Below are positions 1 through 5,325 of a DNA stretch of 7,898 nucleotides, piece by piece. The notes beneath the pieces were generated by a model. It was not told where the DNA came from and ran no database searches. It was given only the letters and a program-made list of their open reading frames with translations. The translations under genes and the position numbers were made by a program. The stretch covers positions 1-7,898 of the forward strand of contig JAEENF010000242.1 in assembly GCA_016283605.1 (NCBI GenBank). Reading direction: 5' to 3'. How positions within the stretch are numbered: the stretch's first letter is position 1; each line of letters begins with the position of its first letter. The DNA is from Prevotella sp. (lineage in GTDB: Bacteria; Bacteroidota; Bacteroidia; Bacteroidales; Bacteroidaceae).

Positions 1-348
1 ATAGTCGCTTGCAGGTTTATTGCCGTTATCACCGAAGCAGGGTGGATAATCCTTACGGTATTGCTGCCACTCGGCATCGCTCCACACATGGTCGTGCACG
101 AGTCCGATAGGCATTAGTTGCTCACGGCAAAATGCAATGACCTGTTCCTCGGTTGTGCCTGTCACGTCAGCGATATGCGCCGTGTCAATAGGGTTCTCTC
201 TTTTGACTGTCAGAATCTCGTTGACTAACAGGGCCGATACGTCCTCAAAAGTATAGCATGTGTTTCGGGCCGTATTATACATCACGGCTCTCTGCGCCTT
301 GCGGTTAAAAGCACCGCAAGTGTACTGGGGGCGAAAAAGGGGCTTCAC
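1..348 (-). CDS. Partial gene, N-terminal part of a protein with a PqqD-like/winged-helix appearance
   Basis: The reading frame is open from the left window edge up to 348, so only about 116 N-terminal residues are visible and the C-terminus is missing. I chose GTG at 346-348 because an AAGGA Shine-Dalgarno lies a few bases upstream, an in-frame stop (TAA, 349-351) bounds it, and the residues before the internal ATG at 282 (KPLFRPQYTCGAFNRKAQRA) read as protein. A strong promoter at 398-428 gives a leader of about 45 nt. The segment with FEDVSALLVNEIL, then helices, then EEQVIAFCREQLMPIGLV resembles the compact helical/winged fold of PqqD-type peptide-recognition domains, found alone or at the N-terminus of radical SAM peptide maturases. 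That is a resemblance by eye, so the function stays open. Confidence 0.72.
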   Translation of the reverse strand, partial: MKPLFRPQYTCGAFNRKAQRAVMYNTARNTCYTFEDVSALLVNEILTVKRENPIDTAHIADVTGTTEEQVIAFCREQLMPIGLVHDHVWSDAEWQQYRKDYPPCFGDNGNKPASDY

Positions 349-397
349 TTATCCTTATTTTATACACTTTTCCCTCACAGGGATAGATTGTCGGCTG

Positions 398-428
398 CAA
401 AAGTACAAATTATTTTTTGATTACCAAA
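398..428 (-). promoter_or_regulatory. Sigma-ABfr-type promoter for the left-edge gene
   Basis: On the minus strand TTTG (425-428) is followed after exactly 19 nt by TACTTTTG (398-405), matching the Bacteroidetes -33/-7 consensus. Transcription would begin near 392-394 and run left into the gene starting at 348. It sits just downstream of the palindrome at 482-508, so the left gene is probably an independent unit. Confidence 0.75.
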
Positions 429-481
429 CGTTTTATGAACAATTTATCATTTCTCATCGTCTGATTCGTGCATTTTTCACA

Positions 482-508
482 GACTCACGGGGACAGGTCC
501 CGTGAGTC
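482..508. repeat. REP-like palindrome / possible terminator at the 3' end of the P5-like gene
   Basis: GACTCACGGG (482-491) and CCCGTGAGTC (499-508) are perfect 10-bp inverted arms around a 7-nt loop. The hairpin overlaps the last codons and stop (485-487) of the P5-like gene, so it could end the minus-strand operon. There is no T-tract on the minus-strand side; a T-rich stretch follows on the plus-strand side instead. The core CGGGGACAGGTC recurs at 2799-2810 and in variant or partial form at 2772, 2842 and 4653, which suggests a dispersed REP-type element rather than only a terminator. Confidence 0.7.
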
Positions 509-928
509 GTTTTCGTTTCTTGCCTTTGCCCAGCCTCGTAGCATAGCGAACCAGTCCATCGACTCTGTGCCGTTCTCCTGGATGGCCATCGCGGCGCCGA
601 GGGCAATCCACCTCGAGGGCTGATCCGAGGGGATGCCTATAGGCTCGTCGGGTAGGATGCCGGTCAGTCGCGAGACATTGGCGATATACGCCTCCGTCTT
701 GTTCTCATGGGGCGGTGCCCACCGCTCAATGATTTTCCGGATGGTGTACAGACGGTACTTATGATAGTACGTCCGCGTGAGCAGATAGAAGGCTGCCCGC
801 CAGCCATACTCCAGTGATTCAAACTGACAGAACGCAGGGTCTGTCTGCTGGGCCTTAAGACCCTTCCACTGATCCTTACTGCGACGGATGTTCAGTGGAT
901 TGTGATTTCTTATTCCTCTTGGTAACAT
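485..928 (-). CDS. Structural protein P5-like protein (phage/mobile-element family)
   Basis: A 147-residue protein. Residues 4-16 (RGIRNHNPLNIRR), the WKGL and DPAFCQF segments at 21-36, YGWRAAFYLL at 41-50 and the IIERWAPPHENKTEAYI segment at 66-82 form the conserved pattern of proteins annotated as structural protein P5 (named after phage PM2 P5) in phages and Bacteroidetes elements. A cell-wall or virion role is often assumed for the family; no catalytic residue can be assigned here. The ATG at 926-928 starts directly at the conserved N-terminus, with an AT-rich upstream region and no Shine-Dalgarno. It is last in the operon, 55 nt after the DUF3987 gene. Its last residues (DSRDLSP) and stop are encoded by the palindrome at 482-508, so the tail was probably acquired from that repeat. 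Confidence 0.8.
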   Translation of the reverse strand: MLPRGIRNHNPLNIRRSKDQWKGLKAQQTDPAFCQFESLEYGWRAAFYLLTRTYYHKYRLYTIRKIIERWAPPHENKTEAYIANVSRLTGILPDEPIGIPSDQPSRWIALGAAMAIQENGTESMDWFAMLRGWAKARNENDSRDLSP

Positions 929-950
929 AACTGTAAATGATTAAAATTTA

Positions 951-980
951 AAAAAGACAAAAAGACAAAAGACAAAAGAC
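951..980. repeat. Four tandem AAAA(A)GAC units
   Basis: Two 8-bp units (AAAAAGAC, 951-958 and 959-966) are followed by two 7-bp units (AAAAGAC, 967-973 and 974-980). They fill most of the 55-bp space between the DUF3987 gene and the P5-like gene and are read as GTCTTTT repeats in the operon transcript. They look like a slippage-prone microsatellite; no hairpin accompanies them, so I do not call a terminator. Confidence 0.75.
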
Positions 981-983
981 GCT

Positions 984-3455
984 TTACTTACCCTTTTTCT
1001 TTTTTGGAGCCGCTTTGGCGGTCTTAGAAGCGAGTTTTCTAAGCATCTTGTCTGGCATGACTTCTATTAATCCGGCAGTCTTCCATTTCCAGACGACATC
1101 TTGCAATTTCGACAGGACATGTTGATCAGCCATTTTCTGCTTGAGCTGGGCACGAGAGAACACGTCAGGCATCATATCAAAGAGGATACCAGTCTTTGAT
1201 GTTTGTTTCTCCTTCTGCAGGACACCCTCCGTCTCCTGACCGTACTTGGCCACCAGCGACTCCACGGCATAGTTGCTGACGAAGAGCGCATTGGCGATGA
1301 CCTTCTTCTTGATCTCCGCCGTAGGCTTCTCACCCAGCAGATAATAGACCACCATCCCAGCGCGGAAGCCATCGTTGGCGGCACGTCGGCGATAGGTGTC
1401 CCTGGCACGCGACATCTGTTTCAGACACAGCAGCCGCTGTTGCTCCAGCCACTCCTCAAGAGCATCGTTCAACCAGTCGAGTTCCATATAGTGCTCCTGG
1501 ACCACATTGCCCTGTTCGTCCATCGAGAGTTCATGGTAGACGTGGCGCACCGTATCCATCACCACCTTCTGCTGCAGCTCCGTCCACGGCTTCCACTTAG
1601 GATTCTTGGCACCGAACTGATCGGGGATGACCACAGGGATGGTTCGTGTCACCAGTCCGTCCTCGACATTCCTGAAAAAACGGCCCATCGACTTCGGCGT
1701 CCCCGACACGAGGAGGTTATAGAAGATCCTTGCCCGTCCTGAGAAGGAATTCTCCGACATGAACTTCTGTCCGGCAAAGGCATTCTCGTAGGCCAGACGG
1801 TAGATGTCGCTCAGCTGCCCCCAGGCACCTCGGTTGTGCTGTTTCACCATCGTGTCCACCTCAGGGCAGACGGTGACGGCGTGCAGACCTTTGTTCTGGT
1901 AATTCTGCTTCAACAGGGCGGTCACCGAGACGGTAGGCGGTATGATGCGTTGGATCACCAACGGGTCTTCAGGCTGCTTGGCCTTGTTACGGCATTTCTT
2001 CAGCTCCTGTTCATACGCCAACTGTTTCTCCTCGCCCTTGGCATCGTCTTCGGCCATCGGTTCAAAGAGCATGTTGCTCACATCCACAATCCACGACTTT
2101 CCTGAGCCGGGGTCGCCCTCTACGGTGACGAACAGCGAGGGCGAGTGGATACGGCCGTCGAGGTATCGTGCCCTGAGTTTCGAGGCCAGACAGGCCATAC
2201 AGAAGAGTACGGTGAAGTAGATCATCTCGATGTAGTCCTTCGGCGATCTGACAATCCACTGCTTGAAGACCGGTGCCAATGGCGGCAGACCCTCACCCCA
2301 GCTACTCTTATACACGTTCGAGTCTTTGGGGATGTCCAGCAGGTCCTCATCGTCAGCGGCATCCTCATCGTGCTCGTCCACCTGCATCGAGGCATCGTCG
2401 ATACCCATCTCGTGCAGCACCTTCCAGAGCAGATAGGGCAGCTTCTCCGATGGTCGACGCTTGGCGGCACTCTTGGCGATGGGCTCCACCTCCTCCCACG
2501 TCAGACCCCAGTAGGGTATCAGTGTCTGCAACACCTCCTCCTTGTAGTCCACGATGGGTGCCATAGACGAGAGCACCTTGTACGTCCGCGTATTGCGGTC
2601 GCCGATGCCAGGCTTGCCTCCTGCCAGCGTAATGACGTTATCCCTGATCTCCGTCAGCGGATGGCCCCGATAGTCGGTCTGCAAGGCTTTGCCGTCGCTT
2701 CCAATCGGACAACCCTCGGCGTCAAACCTCAGGTGCGACCGATAGTCCTCCCGTTTCTCATCAGCGTCACACGGGGACTGGTCTGTCTGTGGCGCACTCG
2801 GGGACAGGTCTGACTGTGCGCAGCCTGCGGAGCACAGCGGCCCTGTCCCCTGTGTGTCGCCGTCCTCAGCCAAAATAGCATTATCAAAATAGATCCAATA
2901 CTCCAGACTCGGCACAAAACTCGGATGTCCGATATTCTTCACCTTCGTATCCACTGTCTCAATGGCAGGATCCTCCTTCAGCATTTCCTTAAATGCCTCG
3001 ATATTCTTCTCATTATCCTGCCCAGACAACAGCTTCTCCAAGATAATCCTAAGTCCCTCACCGCTGGGTGTGACATGCGCTCCCTTGGTATGTGCCTTCA
3101 TGATTGCCGCCACCTGCTGTCGGCGTGCCTCATTCTCGATGGCCTTGGCATTCAGCAGACGGTAGTACACCTCTACGGGGTCTTCCTTCAGGTGGTCGCA
3201 GTCGATAAAGAACAGACCCGTATCCTGAGCGCCCTCGGTACCTCTCGGCGCACCCTCCTGGTATCGGGCACCCCAGGTCACCACCGAAAGCATCTCCTTG
3301 CCCGGTCGGATATCCTCTCCAGCTGCCTTCAGCGCCGCAATCCTGGCCATACCGTCCTTGGTCTGCTGCGATGTCTGCAGTTGGGAGAGAACCGCAGTGG
3401 TGAGCGTTTTCGCCCTGCGGTCCTTCACATTGTAAAAATAACTCGGTCTCATCAT
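984..3455 (-). CDS. BT4734/VirE N-terminal domain and DUF3987 primase-helicase-like ATPase
   Basis: An 823-residue protein. Residues 1-195 look like the BT4734/VirE N-terminal domain, related to archaeo-eukaryotic primase/polymerase folds: an acidic strand motif FIDCDHL (83-88, DxD at 85-87) and HVTPSGEGLRIIL (127-139, the SGxG motif). A low-complexity linker (200-240) follows, then a helical primase-C-like segment (about 285-350, starting GDRNTRTYKV). The DUF3987 P-loop ATPase begins near 390: Walker A GDPGSGKS (447-454), a Walker B-like VTVCPEVD (527-534), a sensor-like LLVSGTP (581-587) and GLVTRTIPVV (600-609). Residues 762-806 resemble a winged helix and the tail is Lys-rich, which would suit DNA binding. 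The ATG at 3453-3455 overlaps the upstream stop as ATGA, indicating translational coupling. A role in priming or unwinding DNA of a mobile element is inferred. Linker residues 202-228 are encoded by REP-like repeats. Confidence 0.9.
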   Translation of the reverse strand: MMRPSYFYNVKDRRAKTLTTAVLSQLQTSQQTKDGMARIAALKAAGEDIRPGKEMLSVVTWGARYQEGAPRGTEGAQDTGLFFIDCDHLKEDPVEVYYRLLNAKAIENEARRQQVAAIMKAHTKGAHVTPSGEGLRIILEKLLSGQDNEKNIEAFKEMLKEDPAIETVDTKVKNIGHPSFVPSLEYWIYFDNAILAEDGDTQGTGPLCSAGCAQSDLSPSAPQTDQSPCDADEKREDYRSHLRFDAEGCPIGSDGKALQTDYRGHPLTEIRDNVITLAGGKPGIGDRNTRTYKVLSSMAPIVDYKEEVLQTLIPYWGLTWEEVEPIAKSAAKRRPSEKLPYLLWKVLHEMGIDDASMQVDEHDEDAADDEDLLDIPKDSNVYKSSWGEGLPPLAPVFKQWIVRSPKDYIEMIYFTVLFCMACLASKLRARYLDGRIHSPSLFVTVEGDPGSGKSWIVDVSNMLFEPMAEDDAKGEEKQLAYEQELKKCRNKAKQPEDPLVIQRIIPPTVSVTALLKQNYQNKGLHAVTVCPEVDTMVKQHNRGAWGQLSDIYRLAYENAFAGQKFMSENSFSGRARIFYNLLVSGTPKSMGRFFRNVEDGLVTRTIPVVIPDQFGAKNPKWKPWTELQQKVVMDTVRHVYHELSMDEQGNVVQEHYMELDWLNDALEEWLEQQRLLCLKQMSRARDTYRRRAANDGFRAGMVVYYLLGEKPTAEIKKKVIANALFVSNYAVESLVAKYGQETEGVLQKEKQTSKTGILFDMMPDVFSRAQLKQKMADQHVLSKLQDVVWKWKTAGLIEVMPDKMLRKLASKTAKAAPKKKKGK
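2772..2852. repeat. REPIN-like cluster of GGGGACAGG motifs inside the DUF3987 gene
   Basis: CGGGGACTGGTCTG (2772-2785) and CGGGGACAGGTCTG (2799-2812) are direct copies with 13 of 14 bases equal. CCTGTCCCC (2842-2850) is the perfect inverse of GGGGACAGG (2800-2808). Between those arms lie further nested inverted pairs, CTGTGC (2814-2819) with GCACAG (2832-2837) and an inner CGCA/TGCG, so 2800-2850 can fold as one long hairpin. The cluster keeps the frame open and encodes residues 202-228 of the ATPase linker. Confidence 0.7.
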
Positions 3456-3823
3456 GCTTTATTTCCCATCAGGTTAAAAAAGTCCTTCATCTCTTCGATG
3501 GTACCGTCCTCCAGCACCTGATCCAGCCCCTCGCAGATGTCGCGCTTCAGCACGGCCACCGCCTCTTCCGGACTCAGCTTGCTCGATACAGCGGAATACA
3601 CGCCGATGTGCTTCCGTCCCATCTTGATCCAACCGTTCACCAGGTCGCGCAGGGTCATGACCAGCGGCTTCTGACGCGGTTTCCGGTTATAGGGCACAAA
3701 TGCCCACACTCTACGGCCGTCATGCTCAATGGCTATCATACGACCGTCCACTACGCGCTCGCCCTTACTCTTCTTCAGGGCCAGCATGGCTTCTTCGCCA
3801 AACAAAATCTTCTTGAATGTCAT
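3452..3823 (-). CDS. Conserved-looking hypothetical protein upstream of and coupled to the DUF3987 gene
   Basis: A 123-residue protein that I do not recognise. The N-terminus (MTFKKILFGEEAMLALKKSK) is basic, the middle is beta-rich (MIAIEHDGRRVWAFVPYNRK) and the last third is acidic and helical. There is no signal peptide or membrane segment, so it is probably cytosolic. Its TGA stop overlaps the ATG of the DUF3987 gene (ATGA, 3452-3455), which implies coupled translation and possibly a protein partner. The next gene upstream ends 100 nt away. ATG at 3821-3823 is the first start in the frame and has no clear Shine-Dalgarno. The position between an SSB-like protein and a primase/helicase-like ATPase suggests an accessory DNA-processing role, by context only. 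Confidence 0.72.
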   Translation of the reverse strand: MTFKKILFGEEAMLALKKSKGERVVDGRMIAIEHDGRRVWAFVPYNRKPRQKPLVMTLRDLVNGWIKMGRKHIGVYSAVSSKLSPEEAVAVLKRDICEGLDQVLEDGTIEEMKDFFNLMGNKA

Positions 3824-3923
3824 GTTGTTGAAAGATTTCGAGTCTCAGGATCAGAGCGAGTTGTTAGCTGTCGACAAATTAAACCTGGTACTCTTCCCTC
3901 ACTCGTTACCTTTCAACCCCATT

Positions 3924-4196
3924 TTACTTAAGAACTACAATCTCGCGTGCAAGTACATCTTGATAAAAAACGCCTTGGCTTTCATGAGAAGTAAAGGACA
4001 GATCGGCGGCTACGATGGCACCTTCGGCGTACTTCACCGTAGCGCCGTTGCCCAACACGGCAGCGACATACTCGGTGTAGTTGTCACCAATCTCCTTCAG
4101 ACGAACGAAACACTTGTGGATCTTCTGACCCTCTTGTTTCCGACTTGTTACTTCGATGGGCTCTGTCTGGCCCGCAACTCTTAAAACTTTAAGCAT
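3924..4196 (-). CDS. Small SSB/OB-fold-like protein
   Basis: A 90-residue protein starting MLKVLRVAGQTEPIEV. I chose ATG at 4194-4196 over an upstream in-frame start near 4394: the longer frame would lie inside the preceding gene and its first 60 residues are Arg/Ser-rich out-of-frame sequence. With this start it begins 16 nt after the preceding stop, on an AT-rich leader. The C-terminal half, YVAAVLGNGATVKYAEG followed by GVFYQDVLAREIVVL, follows the order of single-stranded DNA-binding OB folds (the strand after AxxV, a glycine turn, then an aromatic strand running into a valine-rich last strand). It is shorter than typical SSB and lacks the acidic C-terminal tip. Binding of single-stranded DNA for the neighbouring primase-like enzyme is an inference. 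Confidence 0.7.
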   Translation of the reverse strand: MLKVLRVAGQTEPIEVTSRKQEGQKIHKCFVRLKEIGDNYTEYVAAVLGNGATVKYAEGAIVAADLSFTSHESQGVFYQDVLAREIVVLK

Positions 4197-4212
4197 AACT
4201 TTAAAAAATGAA

Positions 4213-4548
4213 TTAGATATTAATAAACTCTGAGCCATGCAGCTCGTTATATTCCTTCCTGATCTGCTCAACCGACAGCAGCTTCGTCGGGTCAATCCGA
4301 CCGGCCTCCAAGTCGTTGCGCTGCTTGATCCAGTGTTCCATAAAGAAACACAGATACTGCCACTTCTTGACCTTACCGCCGCCGTTGCCGGCATTCTGCA
4401 ACAGCTTCTCCATTCTCCATCGGTTACAGCTGTAGTCCGATGCTACCGATGCCTTGGTCAGGCCACAAATTCTGTCATCAACCGTCATCAGCCTGTGCTG
4501 GCACGAAGCGCAGCAAGCCTTGATCTCAATACCATTCTTGTTCTTCAT
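4213..4548 (-). CDS. Small Cys-rich protein, first gene of the replication-like operon
   Basis: A 111-residue protein with Cys at 12, 13, 16, 28 and 41 (CCASC, then single Cys), plus His18, a pattern that suggests a small zinc or metal site. The rest is helical and charged (KKWQYLCFFMEHWIKQRNDL, then a Glu/Lys-rich tail). I do not recognise the family. ATG at 4546-4548 is preferred over an in-frame GTG at 4606-4608, because the promoter at 4611-4641 would start transcription at about the GTG, leaving no leader for it; the ATG gives a leader of roughly 55-60 nt. It is followed after 16 nt by the OB-fold-like gene, so both share a transcript. A regulator or DNA-binding adaptor is possible, with no direct support. 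Confidence 0.72.
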   Translation of the reverse strand: MKNKNGIEIKACCASCQHRLMTVDDRICGLTKASVASDYSCNRWRMEKLLQNAGNGGGKVKKWQYLCFFMEHWIKQRNDLEAGRIDPTKLLSVEQIRKEYNELHGSEFINI

Positions 4549-4610
4549 TTTAAAACTAAAATTAAAATTATTTATAATGTGAATAACTCTCTTTTTGTCT
4601 TTCGACACTG

Positions 4611-4641
4611 CAAAATTAGGGGTATATTTTCACCTGACAAT
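4611..4641 (-). promoter_or_regulatory. Sigma-ABfr-type promoter of the 4548-485 operon
   Basis: On the minus strand ATTG (4638-4641) is followed after exactly 19 nt by TAATTTTG (4611-4618). The expected start point is near 4604-4607. Five genes follow on the same strand with gaps of 16 nt, 97 nt, a 4-nt overlap and 55 nt, so one transcript could cover them all. The 15-bp direct repeats at 4657-4702 lie directly upstream of the -33 box. Confidence 0.75.
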
Positions 4642-4652
4642 GAGAATTTTCC

Positions 4653-4702
4653 GACCTGTCCCAAATCCCGTTTCACAATCGGGTGTTTGTCCCAAATCTC
4701 GT
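4653..4702. repeat. Pair of 15-bp direct repeats upstream of the operon promoter
   Basis: TGTCCCAAATCCCGT (4657-4671) and TGTCCCAAATCTCGT (4688-4702) differ at one base and start 31 bp apart, close to three helical turns. A short inverted pair CCCG/CGGG lies between them. They sit 16-61 bp upstream of the -33 box, where an activator or repressor could bind. The first copy is preceded by GAC (4653-4655), giving GACCTGTCCC, the complement of the REP-like core found at 490-499 and 2801-2810. Confidence 0.65.
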
Positions 4703-4703
4703 C

Positions 4704-5162
4704 CTATTGCTGCCTTTTATACCGGTTGAAGGCACTCAGAAACTGTCTTGCGATGTTTTTTCTCCGGAGTTCTTCAAAGTGATTAGGCTGGTCGGTGAAC
4801 GTCCAGTTAGGATACGATCCAAGTATGGTGTCACTCGTCCGGTAAAGGCTGCTGCGACTAGGGAGTTTCTCAATGCCTAAGATTTTAAGGTAGCCGATAA
4901 ACTCGTCAGGAGTAACAAACAAGGTACCACATTTCAACTGGTCTTCTAGCACTACCTGCATGATATAGGTATAATCAGATGGCGTTTTCAGGGCATTGTC
5001 GTCAATCATCTCCTTCACCGCAGAGGCAAAGCAAATGTCTACAATGCTCTTGATGTCGACACCCTCTCCTGTACTCCATACACTGACGTCTGGACAGATG
5101 TCGATAATCCCCATGAATTTCTCAAATGCCGAATCCTCGATATGTAATACAACTTCCTTCAT
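4704..5162 (-). CDS. Hypothetical protein of 152 residues, possible regulator
   Basis: The N-terminus MKEVVLHIEDSAFEKFMGII recalls short Bacteroidales proteins of unknown function beginning with a beta strand and an EKFMG-type helix. The middle is helical and the C-terminus (PNWTFTDQPNHFEELRRKNI, then ARQFLSAFNRYKRQQ) is basic. I cannot name a family. ATG at 5160-5162 is chosen over TTG at 5169-5171 because the TTG lies within the -7 box of the gene's own promoter. The transcript start would then fall only a few bases before the ATG, so translation would be leaderless or nearly so. No membrane or signal segment is visible. The gene lies between an unknown 422-residue gene and the replication-like operon; control of that operon is conceivable but only by position. 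Confidence 0.72.
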   Translation of the reverse strand: MKEVVLHIEDSAFEKFMGIIDICPDVSVWSTGEGVDIKSIVDICFASAVKEMIDDNALKTPSDYTYIMQVVLEDQLKCGTLFVTPDEFIGYLKILGIEKLPSRSSLYRTSDTILGSYPNWTFTDQPNHFEELRRKNIARQFLSAFNRYKRQQ

Positions 5163-5168
5163 CGTCGG

Positions 5169-5200
5169 CAAAAGTACTGCATATCCATGATGAGAGAAAA
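5169..5200 (-). promoter_or_regulatory. Probable promoter of the 152-residue gene, giving a near-leaderless transcript
   Basis: TACTTTTG (5169-5176) matches the -7 consensus, and a weaker -33 box TTTT (5197-5200) lies 20 nt upstream. The last base of the -7 box is only 6 nt from the ATG at 5162. Confidence 0.55.
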
Positions 5201-5263
5201 CTATCTATCCAGATGATACTATCAATTATCTATCACCCAGAAAACAAAGAATAAAACAAAAAT

Positions 5264-5291
5264 GTGATAGTTAGCAATGGCCAACTATCAC
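5264..5291 (-). terminator. Rho-independent terminator after the 422-residue gene
   Basis: Read on the minus strand, perfect 9-bp arms GTGATAGTT (5283-5291) and AACTATCAC (5264-5272) flank a 10-nt interior that can add two more pairs. The downstream side is T-rich (ATTTTTGTTTTATT). It starts 29 nt after the stop of the gene ending at 5321. Both arms share the TGATAGTT core of the neighbouring 11-bp repeats. Confidence 0.72.
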
Positions 5292-5325
5292 ACAACTATC
5301 AATCAATTATCAGTCAGCGATCAAG
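5282..5325. repeat. 11-bp iteron-like direct repeats
   Basis: CAACTATCACA (5282-5292), CAACTATCAAT (5293-5303), CAATTATCAGT (5304-5314) and a weaker CAGCGATCAAG (5315-5325) follow each other with an exact 11-bp period, about one helical turn. The last unit covers the stop codon of the 422-residue gene. Further CTATC motifs occur at about 5201-5236, upstream of the 152-residue gene. Confidence 0.65.

Noticed and set aside
260..505. Plus-strand frame of 81 codons
   Set aside because: It runs through the promoter and leader of the left-edge gene and the palindrome at 482-508, and has no protein-like composition or ribosome site.
1203..1742. Long plus-strand frames inside the DUF3987 gene (also 2145-2813 and 2925-3521)
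   Set aside because: They are His/Leu/Arg-rich antisense shadows of a well supported gene.
3729..4184. Plus-strand frame of 151 codons
   Set aside because: It is antisense to the OB-fold-like gene and the 123-residue gene, with no promoter or family resemblance.
4197..4394. N-terminal extension of the OB-fold-like protein to 4394
   Set aside because: The extra 66 residues lie within the preceding gene in another frame and are Arg/Ser-rich noise; the ATG at 4196 fits the gene spacing.
4549..4608. GTG start at 4608 for the Cys-rich protein
   Set aside because: It lies at or before the transcript start predicted from the promoter at 4611-4641.
5201..5325. CRISPR array
   Set aside because: The repeats are 11 bp and directly tandem with no spacers, and no cas gene is visible.
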